A DNA stretch of 64,000 nucleotides, from NCBI GenBank assembly GCA_021825925.1, contig JAKAFP010000002.1:454747-518746 (forward strand), read 5' to 3'. Source of the DNA: Chloroflexota bacterium. Lineage in GTDB: Bacteria > Chloroflexota > Anaerolineae > Anaerolineales > Anaerolineaceae. Position numbers and translations under genes: made by a program. Position 1 is the first letter of the stretch. Each line of letters opens with the position of its first letter. The notes under the pieces were generated by a model that worked only from the letters and a program-made list of their open reading frames with translations, was not told where the DNA came from and did no database searches. Positions 51,975 to 62,215 of the stretch are shown here, piece after piece.

Positions 51975-53309
51975 TTAACCCTTGATGATGCTTTCGTCGT
52001 AACCGTGCACTTTGAGTTCAGTTTCGATGATGGTGAAGGTGTCACGAACAACACCAACAACGATCAGCAAACCAGCGGCAGAGATCACGAACAAGGTAGA
52101 CTGTGAAACATGGATGAATGCACCAATGATATAAGGAAGCACAGCCACGAAACCGAGGAAGAATGCACCCGGGAAGGTGATGCGGCGTTGTACCTTGGAG
52201 AGGTACTTCTGGGTGGGTCCACCGCGGACAACACCGGGGATCTGGGCGCCTTGTTTCTTCAGTGTTTCGCCGTAATTCTGTTGGGTGAACAAAACATCGG
52301 TATAGAAGAAGCTGAACGCAACCACCAGAACAAAGTAGATGATCGGGTAGATCACGCCGGTGCCACTAAAGTGACTGTAAATCCAATACCAGAACCCGGT
52401 GGTTTGACCCTTGATGAACCAGCTGGCGATCAAAGCCGGGAAGGATAAGAAAGTTTGTGCAAAGATCAACGGGATCATACCAGCCATGTTGACCATCAAA
52501 GGCAGATTGCTGCGCACCGGCATGGACATGCGGTTACCCACACGGCGTCCGGGGAAGAGCACAGGCACGTTTCTGCGTCCTTGTTGAACGAAGACGATGG
52601 CGAAGATGGTGAGGCCGAGGATGATGACCATCAACAGCAAGATCCACCATCCGTTGACTTTGTCAGCCAGAATACCGATGAGTTTGGTGGGCATTTTCGC
52701 GATGATGCCTGCAAAAATGATCAATGAAAGGCCCTGGTTCGGAATACCGAATTCAGATATCAATTGACCAAGCCAGATACCAAACATTGTACCGGCAACC
52801 ATGGCAGATAAAAGTGTCAGGGTTGGAACCAGGGAAGCACCTGTAAAGCCAAACGGAGTGGTTAATACGGTCATACCGCTGGGAGCCATGCTGCTGAAAA
52901 TGTTCACCTGACCAATGGCTGACAAAATAGCCATCGGGATGGTGAGCATAGTAGTCCATTTTTCCATCAAAACACGTCCCTCGCGTGGATTGTCTTTTAA
53001 GCGACGATCCAACGCGGGGATGATGGGAACGAGCAATTGAATGATAATTTGGGCTGTGATGTAAGGATAAACACCCATCGCCAAAATGGAGAAGTTGGAG
53101 ATGGTGCCACCAGACAACAAGTCCAAAAGGTTGAAAAGACCTGCACCTACGCCGCCGGTTGTGGCAATGGAGGCGATCACATCACGATTAATGCCAGGGA
53201 CAGGGATGCTCGCAGCAAGTCGATAGAGGATCAGCAGAAGGATTGTAATAACAAGCTTCTTGCGGATGTCTTCCGACGTCCATAGATAACGCCAGGCTGA
53301 TCGCTTCAT
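51975..53309 (-). CDS. secY: Preprotein translocase subunit SecY
   Basis: The channel of the Sec export pathway, 444 residues with ten membrane helices. The N-terminus has the usual RLAASIPVPGI, and SecY signatures QNYGETLKKQGAQIPG and LKVHGYDESI are present. It lies between rplO and adk. Confidence 0.98.
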   Translation of the reverse strand: MKRSAWRYLWTSEDIRKKLVITILLLILYRLAASIPVPGINRDVIASIATTGGVGAGLFNLLDLLSGGTISNFSILAMGVYPYITAQIIIQLLVPIIPALDRRLKDNPREGRVLMEKWTTMLTIPMAILSAIGQVNIFSSMAPSGMTVLTTPFGFTGASLVPTLTLLSAMVAGTMFGIWLGQLISEFGIPNQGLSLIIFAGIIAKMPTKLIGILADKVNGWWILLLMVIILGLTIFAIVFVQQGRRNVPVLFPGRRVGNRMSMPVRSNLPLMVNMAGMIPLIFAQTFLSFPALIASWFIKGQTTGFWYWIYSHFSGTGVIYPIIYFVLVVAFSFFYTDVLFTQQNYGETLKKQGAQIPGVVRGGPTQKYLSKVQRRITFPGAFFLGFVAVLPYIIGAFIHVSQSTLFVISAAGLLIVVGVVRDTFTIIETELKVHGYDESIIKG

Positions 53310-53330
53310 AGAATTCTCCTCGGATGCCTT

Positions 53331-53783
53331 TTAGGCGATCAATTCGATCTTGCCACCTGCGGCTTCGATCTTAGCCTGGGCAGATTTGGAAACACGCGCC
53401 ACCTGAACGGTGAGGGCGACTTTCACATCTCCGCGGCCAAGGATGGCAACAGGGTTCTTGGGTTGATGGAGCAATTTGGCTTCTGCAAGGGTGGCCTGTG
53501 AAACAACACTACCGGCCTGGAATCTTGCGAGTTGGTCCAAATTGATCTCGTTATACTCCACCTGATTGGGTGGGGTGAATCCTTCACCACGAATGAAGGG
53601 GAGTCGGCGGAAGAACGGCAGGTTACCACCCTGGCGATAAAGGTTACCGCCAGTTCCTGCACGAGATCCCTGACCTTTGGTACCACGACCGGCGGTTTTA
53701 CCCTGACCGGCAGCGCCACCATGGCCTTTGCGTTTTGGAAGCTTGATTTTGCCTTCGTTAGGCATGAGGTCGTTTAGTTTCAT
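53331..53783 (-). CDS. rplO: 50S ribosomal protein L15
   Basis: 150 residues, with the Gly-rich N-terminus KRKGHGGAAGQGKTAGRGTKGQ and the C-terminal L15 fold. Its start overlaps the rpmD stop by four bases, so it is coupled. Confidence 0.97.
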   Translation of the reverse strand: MKLNDLMPNEGKIKLPKRKGHGGAAGQGKTAGRGTKGQGSRAGTGGNLYRQGGNLPFFRRLPFIRGEGFTPPNQVEYNEINLDQLARFQAGSVVSQATLAEAKLLHQPKNPVAILGRGDVKVALTVQVARVSKSAQAKIEAAGGKIELIA

Positions 53784-53992
53784 TTCGATTCCTGCACTTC
53801 CACTTTTACAAGATGCTCAACCATGCGCAGCATGCCTTGCAAAACAGGTCCATCCGCAAGTTCCACAGTCTGGTTCATGCGGCGCAGGCCTAATGCACGA
53901 ATGGTTGCTTTATGCTTGACTGAATATCCAATAGTGCTGCGCAAAAGTGTAATGCGCAATTTTTTGGTTTCTTCAACTTTTTTCTTAGCCAT
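53780..53992 (-). CDS. rpmD: 50S ribosomal protein L30
   Basis: 70 residues, with the L30 motif LLRSTIGYSVKHKATIRALGL. It overlaps rplO by four bases and rpsE by eight. Confidence 0.96.
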   Translation of the reverse strand: MAKKKVEETKKLRITLLRSTIGYSVKHKATIRALGLRRMNQTVELADGPVLQGMLRMVEHLVKVEVQESK

Positions 53993-54515
53993 TCTTCCTC
54001 CGTTCCCAATAAGGGAGAAGGTCTTTTACGTTCTTACCACGATGAGCAGCTTCAACTTCGGGGGACTTCAGTTGTTCCAAAGCGTCAAAAGTGGCTTTCA
54101 CCACATTGAGCACGTTGGCGCTGCCAAGTGATTTGGTCAAGATGTCGTGAACACCGGCTGCTTCAAGAACGGCACGCACACCACCACCGGCGATAACGCC
54201 GGTACCAGCTGATGCAGGTTTGAGTAAAACGACTGCTCCGGCTGTACGTCCAACCACTTCATGAGGAATGGTGGTATTGGTCAGGGTGATCTGTCTGATG
54301 TTCTTGTGAGCGCGTTCGGTGGCTTTGCGCATCGCATCGGGAACGGCGTTGGCTTTGCCAATACCGATACCGATTTTTCCATGGTTGTCACCGATGACGA
54401 TGGTGACACGGAATTGGAAACGGCGACCGCCTTTTACAACTTTGGCGACACGAGCAATTTCAATGACACGTTCGTCATATTGTTGGTCGGTGGGTTGATA
54501 ATCCATACTCTCCAT
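53985..54515 (-). CDS. rpsE: 30S ribosomal protein S5
   Basis: 176 residues, with the S5 double-stranded RNA-binding fold (RVAKVVKGGRRFQFRV) and GNDHGKIGIGIGKA-like loop (GDNHGKIGIGIGKAN). The start ATG at 54515 is seven bases after AGAGGG. Confidence 0.98.
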   Translation of the reverse strand: MESMDYQPTDQQYDERVIEIARVAKVVKGGRRFQFRVTIVIGDNHGKIGIGIGKANAVPDAMRKATERAHKNIRQITLTNTTIPHEVVGRTAGAVVLLKPASAGTGVIAGGGVRAVLEAAGVHDILTKSLGSANVLNVVKATFDALEQLKSPEVEAAHRGKNVKDLLPYWERRKNG

Positions 54516-54542
54516 ATTAAGGCCCTCTTCTTCTCTTTAGTC

Positions 54543-54908
54543 CTAAAATTCCAGGCCAGCTTCACGGGCTGCATCAGCCAAGGCTTTTACACGCCCACTG
54601 TAGCGAAAACCACCGCGATCAAAGACAACCATCTTGACGCCTTTGCTCATGGCGCGTTTTGCTGCAAGCTCACCAACAAGTTTTGCCTGTTCCATCTTTT
54701 TGAGGCCTTTAACCTTGTCTTGGAGTTCATGGTCAATACTTGAGGCAGCAGCGAGTGTGGTTCCGGTTTCGTCATTGATCACCTGAACGTAGATCTCAGC
54801 CAGGCTGCGGAAAACACTCATGCGGGGTCGGGATTCACTACCATGAATCGTTTTGCGAACACGGTTGTGCCGACGAATTCTTGCTTCGGTGCGATTATTT
54901 TTTGCCAT
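54543..54908 (-). CDS. rplR: 50S ribosomal protein L18
   Basis: 121 residues. Binds 5S rRNA. Core motifs RRHNRVRKTIHG and DRGGFRYSGRVKALADAARE. I chose the ATG at 54908 with AGGTGA upstream, rather than a GTG six bases earlier. Confidence 0.97.
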   Translation of the reverse strand: MAKNNRTEARIRRHNRVRKTIHGSESRPRMSVFRSLAEIYVQVINDETGTTLAAASSIDHELQDKVKGLKKMEQAKLVGELAAKRAMSKGVKMVVFDRGGFRYSGRVKALADAAREAGLEF

Positions 54909-54918
54909 ATTCACTCAC

Positions 54919-55476
54919 CTACTTCTTTGCGCCCTTACCCTTACCAGCTTTGCCTGCTTTACGGCGGATCTTCTCGCCCTTATAGCGAATGCCTTTGCCA
55001 AGGTAGGGTTCAGGGGGACGAATCTTGCGAATATCAGAGGCCAGTTGGCCGATAACCTCATTATCATAACCACAGACTCTCACGAGACGGGTTTTGCTAT
55101 CCACTTCGAAGAAAATACCTTCGGGAGGTTCAATGATAAAGGGGTGGGAGTAACCAACATAGAGGGCAAGCTTATTGCCATCCATCTCCACACGGTAACC
55201 AACACCATCAACTTCAAGCTCAGTGGCAAAACCGGTTGAAACACCGGTAACCATATTATTAATCAAGGCACGTGTAGTGCCATGCAAAGCACGAATGGGT
55301 GCGAGATCGGAACTTCGGGTGACCACGATCTGGCCATTTTCGAAGGTAATTCCCATCTCAGGTGAAAAACTGCGCGCCATTTCGCCTTTGGGACCTTTGA
55401 CACGGACGTCTGAGCCGTTGAGTTCAACCTTGACGGACTCTGGAACAGTCACTGGTAATCGACCTATACGAGACAC
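54919..55476 (-). CDS. rplF: 50S ribosomal protein L6
   Basis: 185 residues, with the start MSRIGRLPVTVPESVKVE and the C-terminal motif RPPEPYLGKGIRYKGEKI-like (IRPPEPYLGKGIRYKGEKIR). In the standard order between rpsH and rplR. Confidence 0.98.
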   Translation of the reverse strand: MSRIGRLPVTVPESVKVELNGSDVRVKGPKGEMARSFSPEMGITFENGQIVVTRSSDLAPIRALHGTTRALINNMVTGVSTGFATELEVDGVGYRVEMDGNKLALYVGYSHPFIIEPPEGIFFEVDSKTRLVRVCGYDNEVIGQLASDIRKIRPPEPYLGKGIRYKGEKIRRKAGKAGKGKGAKK

Positions 55477-55503
55477 GTTTTAATCCTCCTTGATTCCACT
55501 GGG

Positions 55504-55917
55504 CTACCAGACCTTGCAGAGCAATTCACCGCCGACACCTAACTGGCGGGCTCTCTGTCCGGTCATCACACCCTTGGGGGTGGAAAGGATCGCGATACCC
55601 ATTCCTGCAAGTACCCAGGGGATATCTTGTTTTTGCGTATAAACACGCCGTCCAGGTCTACTGATTCTCTCGAGACCAGTGATCACTGAAGCACGTTGTC
55701 GGCGTTCGCCCACGTATTTCAGTTTCACCCTAAGGGTCTGAACACTGGGTTTATCACTTTCGACAACTTCATATCCTTCAATAAAGCCTTCCTCTTTCAA
55801 AATTCTGGCGATTTCGCCCTTGATTTTTGACTGAGGCATAGCCACAACGGATTGGCTGGCCATTGTGCCATTCCGGATACGGGTCAACATATCTGCAATT
55901 GGATCATTAACACTCAT
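55504..55917 (-). CDS. rpsH: 30S ribosomal protein S8
   Basis: 137 residues, with the start [17 protein letters not shown] and the rRNA-binding C-terminus [18 protein letters not shown]. It ends in TAG. Confidence 0.98.
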   Translation of the reverse strand: MSVNDPIADMLTRIRNGTMASQSVVAMPQSKIKGEIARILKEEGFIEGYEVVESDKPSVQTLRVKLKYVGERRQRASVITGLERISRPGRRVYTQKQDIPWVLAGMGIAILSTPKGVMTGQRARQLGVGGELLCKVW

Positions 55918-55939
55918 GTTTCTTCCTCCGAGCTGGCTC

Positions 55940-56122
55940 TTACCAGGATGATTTCGTCACGCCAGGAATTTGGCCTTCGAGAGCGAGCTCTCTAAAGCAA
56001 ATACGGCAAAGTCCAAAGCGACGCATATACCCACGCGGTCGTCCGCAGCGTTTGCAGCGATTCCGAACTTGATATACATATTTACGTCGTTGTTCACGAT
56101 ATTCCATGCATTTCGATGCCAT
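55940..56122 (-). CDS. rpsN: 30S ribosomal protein S14, zinc-binding (type Z)
   Basis: 60 residues, with the zinc site CKRCGRP...CRICFRE. The short C+ form needs zinc. The ATG at 56122 lies one base after the rplE stop, so it is coupled. Confidence 0.97.
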   Translation of the reverse strand: MASKCMEYREQRRKYVYQVRNRCKRCGRPRGYMRRFGLCRICFRELALEGQIPGVTKSSW

Positions 56123-56123
56123 A

Positions 56124-56666
56124 TTAGTCCTTCCTGAAAGGCATGCCAAGCAAAGTCAGCAAAGCTGTAGCTTGTTCATCCGTCGTGGCTGTGGTGACGA
56201 TCGTAATTTCCAAACCACGGACCTTATCAACTTTATCGTATTCGATCTCGGGGAAGATGATCTGTTCTCTCAACCCGAGAGTGTAGTTTCCACGACCGTC
56301 AAATGAATTGGCAGACACACCGCGAAAGTCACGAACACGGGGCAGCACAATATTCATCAAGCGATCAAGGAATGACCACATGCGGTCGCCACGGAGGGTG
56401 ACAGCTGTGCCGATGGCGCGGCCTTCACGAAGTTTGAAGTTCGCGATGCTTTTGCGCGCTTTGGTCACCACCGGTTTTTGGCCGGTAATGGTGGTCAAGT
56501 CAATCACCGCGGCATCAAGTGCCTTGGGATTATCCATCGCCTCACCGAGGCCGATATTGACCACAACTTTTGTGATTCGGGGGATCTGCATGATGTTGGT
56601 CAGACCCAGCGATTTCATCAAAGCCGGTGAGATCTCTTTCTGATAACGTTCTTTCAAAATATTCAT
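56124..56666 (-). CDS. rplE: 50S ribosomal protein L5
   Basis: 180 residues. Binds 5S rRNA. Motifs include [16 protein letters not shown] and [15 protein letters not shown]. In the standard rplX-rplE-rpsN order. Confidence 0.98.
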   Translation of the reverse strand: MNILKERYQKEISPALMKSLGLTNIMQIPRITKVVVNIGLGEAMDNPKALDAAVIDLTTITGQKPVVTKARKSIANFKLREGRAIGTAVTLRGDRMWSFLDRLMNIVLPRVRDFRGVSANSFDGRGNYTLGLREQIIFPEIEYDKVDKVRGLEITIVTTATTDEQATALLTLLGMPFRKD

Positions 56667-56687
56667 TAAAACACTCTCCCAAACGGC

Positions 56688-57020
56688 TTAATCATCTATA
56701 ATCGCGTTGCATTCCTTGCAGACACGCTTTGATTTGCCATCTTCGCGCATTAACTCTACCCGTGTGGGTTTGTTGCATTTTTTGCAAACAATCATCACGT
56801 TAGAAATCGAGACGGGTGCTTCAAAACGAACCTTGCCAGGATTGACCGTGCGACCCTGAGATTGAACCTGCCGTTGGTGTTTTGTGCGCATATTGATGCC
56901 CTGCACGACAACACGTTCAACTTCAGGCATAACTTTGATCACTTCACCGCGCTGGCCCTTATCAACTTCCTGGCCGCTGATGACTTGTACCTGATCACCT
57001 TTGCGAATCTTGAGTTTCAT
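56688..57020 (-). CDS. rplX: 50S ribosomal protein L24 with zinc-ribbon tail
   Basis: 110 residues, with a KOW motif (KIRKGDQVQVISGQEVDKGQRG). The C-terminus has CKKC and CKEC, a likely zinc ribbon present in some bacterial L24 proteins. Confidence 0.97.
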   Translation of the reverse strand: MKLKIRKGDQVQVISGQEVDKGQRGEVIKVMPEVERVVVQGINMRTKHQRQVQSQGRTVNPGKVRFEAPVSISNVMIVCKKCNKPTRVELMREDGKSKRVCKECNAIIDD

Positions 57021-57043
57021 TTGATCGCTCCTATTTTCCTGGT

Positions 57044-57415
57044 TTAAAGAACTTCCGGGGCAAGCGAAACGATCTTCATAAAGCCCTTTTCACGCAGTTC
57101 ACGTGCAACAGGACCAAAGATACGTGTACCCTTAGGATTCTGACCATCCGCATCCAGGATCACCGCGGCATTGTCATCAAAGCGGATGGAGGAGCCATCT
57201 TCGCGGCGCCATTCTTTGGCGGTGCGAACGATAACAGCCTTCACCACTTCGCTTTTCTTGATCGAACCCTGTGGTGCAGCAGATTTGACTGTGGCGACAA
57301 CAATGTCACCAACGCCACCCCACTTGCGGGTTGAACCACCGGTAACATGGATAACAAGCAGCTCACGAGCGCCAGTGTTATCTGCTACCTTAAGCCGAGA
57401 CTCATGTTGAATCAT
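57044..57415 (-). CDS. rplN: 50S ribosomal protein L14
   Basis: 123 residues, with the start [19 protein letters not shown] and the signature [11 protein letters not shown]. It overlaps rpsQ by four bases. Confidence 0.98.
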   Translation of the reverse strand: MIQHESRLKVADNTGARELLVIHVTGGSTRKWGGVGDIVVATVKSAAPQGSIKKSEVVKAVIVRTAKEWRREDGSSIRFDDNAAVILDADGQNPKGTRIFGPVARELREKGFMKIVSLAPEVL

Positions 57416-57690
57416 TCAACTGCCTCCTCAGCAATGTTGAGAGATTTACCTTCACGCTTGACAATGTTTTCAACAACCCATGCTTTATCGCGTGAAATGG
57501 GGGCACTCTCGACGATGGTCACGACATCACCAATATTGCAGCCCAAAAGATCGTGGGCTTTAATTTTGGAGGATGCGTGAACAACTTTACGGTAAAGGGG
57601 ATGCCGATAAGTTCGGTCCACTTTAACCACAACGGTTTTCATCATTTTATTGCTGGTAACCGTTCCAGTCATACGCCGTCGTTCGTTCAT
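57412..57690 (-). CDS. rpsQ: 30S ribosomal protein S17
   Basis: 92 residues, with the S17 OB-fold core [18 protein letters not shown]. It overlaps rplN and rpmC by four bases each, forming a coupled set. Confidence 0.98.
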   Translation of the reverse strand: MNERRRMTGTVTSNKMMKTVVVKVDRTYRHPLYRKVVHASSKIKAHDLLGCNIGDVVTIVESAPISRDKAWVVENIVKREGKSLNIAEEAVE

Positions 57691-57899
57691 TTTTCACCTT
57701 CCGAATTGATACTCAGTTCGCGTTCGCGCAGCATTGTTTGGAATGTTGCGATCTGACGTCGAGTGATCTTTAACCGACTGGTGTCTGTTAATTGACCTGT
57801 TACTACCTGGAACCTGAGATTCATCAATTCATGCTGGGCATCTTCAAGTTTGGTCTTCAATTCACCAGTTGACAGGAGTCTGATTTCTTTTGTTTTCAT
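57687..57899 (-). CDS. rpmC: 50S ribosomal protein L29
   Basis: 70 residues, an all-helical protein at the peptide exit. Motif [14 protein letters not shown]. It overlaps rplP by four bases. Confidence 0.97.
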   Translation of the reverse strand: MKTKEIRLLSTGELKTKLEDAQHELMNLRFQVVTGQLTDTSRLKITRRQIATFQTMLRERELSINSEGEK

Positions 57900-58324
57900 A
57901 AACTCTCTCCTGCAGGCTGATTACGAGCGATAATTCTGGTTTTGATCGAGAATTTATAGGCTGCCTGTTTCAAAGCTTCGAGAGCTTCGTCATGGTCAAG
58001 GCCACTGATCTCAAACATAATTCTGCCCGGTCTCACGACTGCGACATAATACTCCACACTGCCTTTACCTTTACCCATACGAGTTTCGGGGGGGCGATGG
58101 GTATATGGTTTGTCAGGGAAGATCCTGATCCACACCTTACCATGGCGTTTCATTGCACGGACGATGGTACGGCGGCTTGCTTCGATCTGGCGAGCGGTAA
58201 CCCAACCTGGTTCAACTGCCTGTAAGGCATATTCACCAGAGGTCATTTCAGCGCCACGCAGCGAGACACCGGTCATGCGACCGCGCATTGTCTTACGCCA
58301 TTTAACACGTTTTGGCATCAACAT
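57896..58324 (-). CDS. rplP: 50S ribosomal protein L16
   Basis: 142 residues, with [17 protein letters not shown] and the signature [20 protein letters not shown]. The ATG at 58324 follows GAGG by seven bases. A second ATG two codons on is also possible. Confidence 0.98.
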   Translation of the reverse strand: MLMPKRVKWRKTMRGRMTGVSLRGAEMTSGEYALQAVEPGWVTARQIEASRRTIVRAMKRHGKVWIRIFPDKPYTHRPPETRMGKGKGSVEYYVAVVRPGRIMFEISGLDHDEALEALKQAAYKFSIKTRIIARNQPAGESL

Positions 58325-58372
58325 AGCTACTACCTCTTTCGTAATCCCTGGAATAACAACCCAGTGTAGAGT

Positions 58373-59050
58373 CTATTCACTTACGTATACACCCTCGGTG
58401 GACTCAACCTTCTCTTCCACAACGGGCAAAACTTCACCTTTATAGATCCATACCTTGACGCCGATACGGCCATAGGTGGTCAGTGCTTCAGCACGTGAGA
58501 AATCAATGTTGGCGCGCAGTGTCTGCAAAGGAACACGTCCTTCACGCATCCAGACGATACGGGCCATTTCAGCGCCGCTCAAACGGCCGGAGACTGAAAC
58601 CTTGATTCCTTCAGCGCCCTGGCGCATGGCCTGCTGTAAAGCACGCTTCATGGCACGGCGATAGCTGACGCGACGTTCGATCTGTCCGGCGATGTTCTTT
58701 GCAACTAATAAAGCGTCGCAATCCGGAGCCTTGATCTCTTTGATCTCGAGATCAATTTTCTTGCCAGTCAGTGCCTCAAGATCGGTGCGGATCTTCTTAA
58801 CTGAGTCACCTTTTCTGCCGATCAAAATACCGGGTTTGGCGGTATGGATGGATACCTTGACTTTGCCAGGGTATCTTTCGATCTCGACGGTAGAAATACC
58901 AGCTTTTTCTGCTTCTTTTGCAACCATTTTGCGAATGATGATGTCTTGATGAAGCTGAACACGATATTCTGCTCCTTCAGCGAACCATCTACCTTCCCAA
59001 GGCTGGTTGATGCCAAGACGAAAACCTATTGGATGAACTTTTCGACCCAT
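58373..59050 (-). CDS. rpsC: 30S ribosomal protein S3
   Basis: 225 residues, with the start MGRKVHPIGFRLGINQPW and the KH motif HTAKPGILIGRKGDSV. The ATG at 59050 follows AGGAGA. It forms part of the mRNA entry channel. Confidence 0.98.
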   Translation of the reverse strand: MGRKVHPIGFRLGINQPWEGRWFAEGAEYRVQLHQDIIIRKMVAKEAEKAGISTVEIERYPGKVKVSIHTAKPGILIGRKGDSVKKIRTDLEALTGKKIDLEIKEIKAPDCDALLVAKNIAGQIERRVSYRRAMKRALQQAMRQGAEGIKVSVSGRLSGAEMARIVWMREGRVPLQTLRANIDFSRAEALTTYGRIGVKVWIYKGEVLPVVEEKVESTEGVYVSE

Positions 59051-59105
59051 AATTTCTCCTGGTGTCTTTTCATGGGAGCAGAGGAAGTCTCTGCCCCTCT
59101 CGAAT

Positions 59106-59447
59106 TTATTCTTTTTCTCGCAGCACAACCGTGATGTGAGAAGAGCGTCTCAACAACGGTTTGAAACGACCGCGGGCTCCAAAGCGACGCCACTTACGAG
59201 TGGGGGCTTCATCTGCAGTGATCTTGTAAACAACAAGATCTTCTCGGCTGACGCCGAAGTTTTCTTCAGCGTTTGCGACTGCAGAAGCGATCAATTTTCC
59301 CACGTGAACGGCTGCCACTTTGTTGGCGAATTTCAAAGTCGCCAATGCTTCAACGGCATTTTTGCCACGAACCATATCTATAACCAGGCGGGTTTTTTGA
59401 GCCGAAACACCGCAATTTGATAACTCGGCGCGAATATCAGTAGCCAT
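59106..59447 (-). CDS. rplV: 50S ribosomal protein L22
   Basis: 113 residues, with the L22 helix KTRLVIDMVRGKNAVEAL and a C-terminal hairpin APTRKWRRFGARGRFKPL that lines the exit tunnel. Confidence 0.97.
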   Translation of the reverse strand: MATDIRAELSNCGVSAQKTRLVIDMVRGKNAVEALATLKFANKVAAVHVGKLIASAVANAEENFGVSREDLVVYKITADEAPTRKWRRFGARGRFKPLLRRSSHITVVLREKE

Positions 59448-59449
59448 GG

Positions 59450-59728
59450 TTATTTCGCTCCAGTTGATTTCTCTGAGGCATGGCCGCGGAAGTGGCGGGT
59501 GGGCGCAAATTCGCCCAAACGATGACCCACCATGTTCTCGGTGATGTAAATGGGCACATGCCGTCGTCCATCATGAACAGCAATGGTATGACCAACCATC
59601 TGCGGGAAGATCGTGCTGGCCCTGCTCCAGGTGCGCAGAACTTTCTTCTCGTTCTTGGCATTCATTGCTTCAATTTTTTTCAAAAGCTTTGGGGCTACAA
59701 ATGGCCCTTTTTTAAGCGATCTAGACAT
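59450..59728 (-). CDS. rpsS: 30S ribosomal protein S19
   Basis: 92 residues, with [20 protein letters not shown] and [16 protein letters not shown]. Two bases separate its stop from the rplV start. Confidence 0.98.
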   Translation of the reverse strand: MSRSLKKGPFVAPKLLKKIEAMNAKNEKKVLRTWSRASTIFPQMVGHTIAVHDGRRHVPIYITENMVGHRLGEFAPTRHFRGHASEKSTGAK

Positions 59729-59766
59729 ATCCTCGTCCTTCTTTCTCGATAAAGATCAACCGCATC

Positions 59767-60603
59767 TTATCGATTACCGGCGTTCCGGCGTCTCACAATA
59801 TACTGGTTGCTGCCCTTATAACGACGGGTTCGATAGCCACGAGTAGGTTTACCCCACGGGGATTTCGGACCGGGCATACCGGCAGGTTGACGGCCTTCAC
59901 CACCACCATGTGGATGGTCGCGGGGGCTCATCGCAGTACCACGGACGGTCGGTTTGATACCCATGTGGCGTTTGCGTCCAGCTTTGCCAAGCTTGATGTT
60001 GCTGTGGTCAGTATTGCCAACCTGGCCAACAGTTGCATAGCATTTCTGTCGGATCAGGCGAACTTCACCTGAGGGCATACGAACCTGTGCGTAGTCGCCT
60101 TCTTTGGCGAGCAATTGAGCTGAGGTTCCGGCTGAACGAACGAGTTGTCCGCCTTTGCCTTCTTTCATCTCAATATTGTGGATCATGGTACCCACCGGAA
60201 TGCTGGAAATAGGCAGGCTGTTGCCTGGGCGAATTTCAGCGGTTGGGCCAGCCATGACTGCATCGTTGACCTTCAAACCAAGAGGGGCAATGATGTAGCG
60301 TTTTTCGCCATCAGCGTAAACAAGCAGCGCCAGGCGAGCTGTGCGGTTGGGATCATATTCGATCGCAGACACACGGGCGGGGATTCCAATCTTGTTGCGT
60401 TTGAAATCCACGATACGGATATACTGTCGTTCTCCACCACCCTGATGGCGAACAGACACGCGGCCTTTATTATCACGGCCAGCACGAGCCTTTCGTAAAA
60501 CGATCAAAGAGCGTTCGGGTTTATCTTTGGTGATCTCATCAAAGCTATACCCGGTCATATTACGACGGCTGGGGGTTGTAGGTTTATAAATCTTAATAGC
60601 CAT
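59767..60603 (-). CDS. rplB: 50S ribosomal protein L2
   Basis: 278 residues, with [19 protein letters not shown] and the catalytic-site signature [20 protein letters not shown]. Its start overlaps the rplW stop by one base. Confidence 0.98.
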   Translation of the reverse strand: MAIKIYKPTTPSRRNMTGYSFDEITKDKPERSLIVLRKARAGRDNKGRVSVRHQGGGERQYIRIVDFKRNKIGIPARVSAIEYDPNRTARLALLVYADGEKRYIIAPLGLKVNDAVMAGPTAEIRPGNSLPISSIPVGTMIHNIEMKEGKGGQLVRSAGTSAQLLAKEGDYAQVRMPSGEVRLIRQKCYATVGQVGNTDHSNIKLGKAGRKRHMGIKPTVRGTAMSPRDHPHGGGEGRQPAGMPGPKSPWGKPTRGYRTRRYKGSNQYIVRRRNAGNR

Positions 60604-60905
60604 TACTCTACCCCTTCAAAAATCGGAATTCGGTCTTCGGGGATCAGGGTGATCAAAGCTTTTTTGTATTGTGAATTGACCACGGTAATTCTGCGGCTGC
60701 GGCCTTTGCGACCGGTTTTGGCAGGAACATTGATAATATTCACCCGTACAACTTTGACATTGAAAATCTTCTCAACCGCATCCTTGACAAGGGTTCGGTT
60801 GGCATCATTGGCAACTTCAAAAACATATTGGTGAAGTTTGGTCACCATGTAGTTCGATTTTTCAGTCACGATCGGGCGGCGGAGTACTTCGTAAATTGAG
60901 CTCAT
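60603..60905 (-). CDS. rplW: 50S ribosomal protein L23
   Basis: 100 residues, with [14 protein letters not shown] and the C-terminal half of the L23 fold. It is the docking site for trigger factor and SRP at the exit tunnel. Confidence 0.97.
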   Translation of the reverse strand: MSSIYEVLRRPIVTEKSNYMVTKLHQYVFEVANDANRTLVKDAVEKIFNVKVVRVNIINVPAKTGRKGRSRRITVVNSQYKKALITLIPEDRIPIFEGVE

Positions 60906-60917
60906 TAGATTCTCCTC

Positions 60918-61550
60918 CTATCCCAGGTTTGCCTTGATCAAGTCAAGGGCAGAAAGAGGCATGATCACTTTGTCGAAGACCAACAGGTCGCGAATGTTGA
61001 GGTAATTAGCTGACAATACCTTTGCATCCGGGATGTTATTGGTGGAGCGAACAATACCTTCATAGGATTCAGTAGCGGGGATCAAAACCAGAGCAGAAGC
61101 ACCACCGACAAGCGCATTCAAGGCGTGAGCCATCAAGCGGGTCTTGGGTTCGGCAACCTTCAATTCATCCACGATCACGATCTGTGATTCAGATGCTTTG
61201 ACAGATAAGGCAGAACGAAGAGCAGCCTGGCGCATTTTGTGAGGCATGGCCTGCACGTACGAACGCATATGCGGTGTGTGGATCTTACCGCCGCCCTTCC
61301 ACTGCGCTGAACGGGATGAACCCTGACGGGCTCGGCCGGTTCCTTTTTGCTTCCAGGGTTTTCGACCACCACCGGAAACAAAACTCTTGGTTTTGGTTTC
61401 ATGCGTTCCAAGGTGAGCGTTCGCCATTTGGCGGACGTAGGCCTGGTGCATGAGATCAACATTAATTGGGGCTTCAAAGATCTCAGCAGGTAATTCAAAA
61501 GTGCTGACCTTTTTGCCTTCCATGTTTAAGACTTCAACTTCCATTGTCAT
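60918..61550 (-). CDS. rplD: 50S ribosomal protein L4
   Basis: 210 residues, with the loop KPWKQKGTGRARQGSSRSAQW that reaches the exit tunnel. In other bacteria L4 represses its own operon through the leader. The start ATG at 61550 is close to AAGGGAG, with another at 61544. It ends in TAG. Confidence 0.97.
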   Translation of the reverse strand: MTMEVEVLNMEGKKVSTFELPAEIFEAPINVDLMHQAYVRQMANAHLGTHETKTKSFVSGGGRKPWKQKGTGRARQGSSRSAQWKGGGKIHTPHMRSYVQAMPHKMRQAALRSALSVKASESQIVIVDELKVAEPKTRLMAHALNALVGGASALVLIPATESYEGIVRSTNNIPDAKVLSANYLNIRDLLVFDKVIMPLSALDLIKANLG

Positions 61551-61585
61551 ATGCTCCCTTAGTCCAGGTTAACGGTTCCGGAAAA

Positions 61586-62215
61586 TTAACTTTTCCGAGA
61601 TGCGTTGATGATGACGAGTCCGCCGCGTGCACCAGGCACAGAGCCGTTGACGCCGATCACGTTCCGTTCGGCATCCACCAGGACAACTTTAAGGTTTTGC
61701 GCAGTCACGGCTACATCGCCCATATGACCAGGTCTGCGAGAACCCTTGTAAACACGACCAGGGGTTGTTGTGGCACCATTGGAACCGGGTCCACGCCATC
61801 TGTCTGATTGACCATGCGTTTTCGGTCCACCAGCAAAATGATAGCGCTTCACACCACCAGCGAAGCCTTTACCCTTGCTGACACCAGCGACATCAACTTT
61901 TTCGCCAACAGCGAATAAACTGACATCAACCTTGTCACCTTCAGCAACCTGAATATCCTTGGTGCGGAATTCTTTCAGGTATTTGAGAGGAGCAAGGTTA
62001 TTGCGCTTGAGGTGACCTAATTCACCACCAGCCAAGCGCTTCGGTTTGACTTCTTCGTAACCCAATTGAACGGCGGAGTACCCTTCGGTCTCAACACGTC
62101 TGATCTGGGTAACGAAGCAAGGCCCAGCCTCGATGAGCGTGACAGGTAGCGCCGCGCCGTTATCATCGAAAATCTGGGTCATGCCGATTTTCTTTCCGAT
62201 CAGCCCTTTAAACAT
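61586..62215 (-). CDS. rplC: 50S ribosomal protein L3
   Basis: 209 residues, with MFKGLIGKKIGMTQIFDDNG and the tip loop FAGGPKTHGQSDRWR. The ATG follows AAGGAG. It is preceded by a 263-base gap with its own promoter rather than by rpsJ directly. Confidence 0.98.
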   Translation of the reverse strand: MFKGLIGKKIGMTQIFDDNGAALPVTLIEAGPCFVTQIRRVETEGYSAVQLGYEEVKPKRLAGGELGHLKRNNLAPLKYLKEFRTKDIQVAEGDKVDVSLFAVGEKVDVAGVSKGKGFAGGVKRYHFAGGPKTHGQSDRWRGPGSNGATTTPGRVYKGSRRPGHMGDVAVTAQNLKVVLVDAERNVIGVNGSVPGARGGLVIINASRKS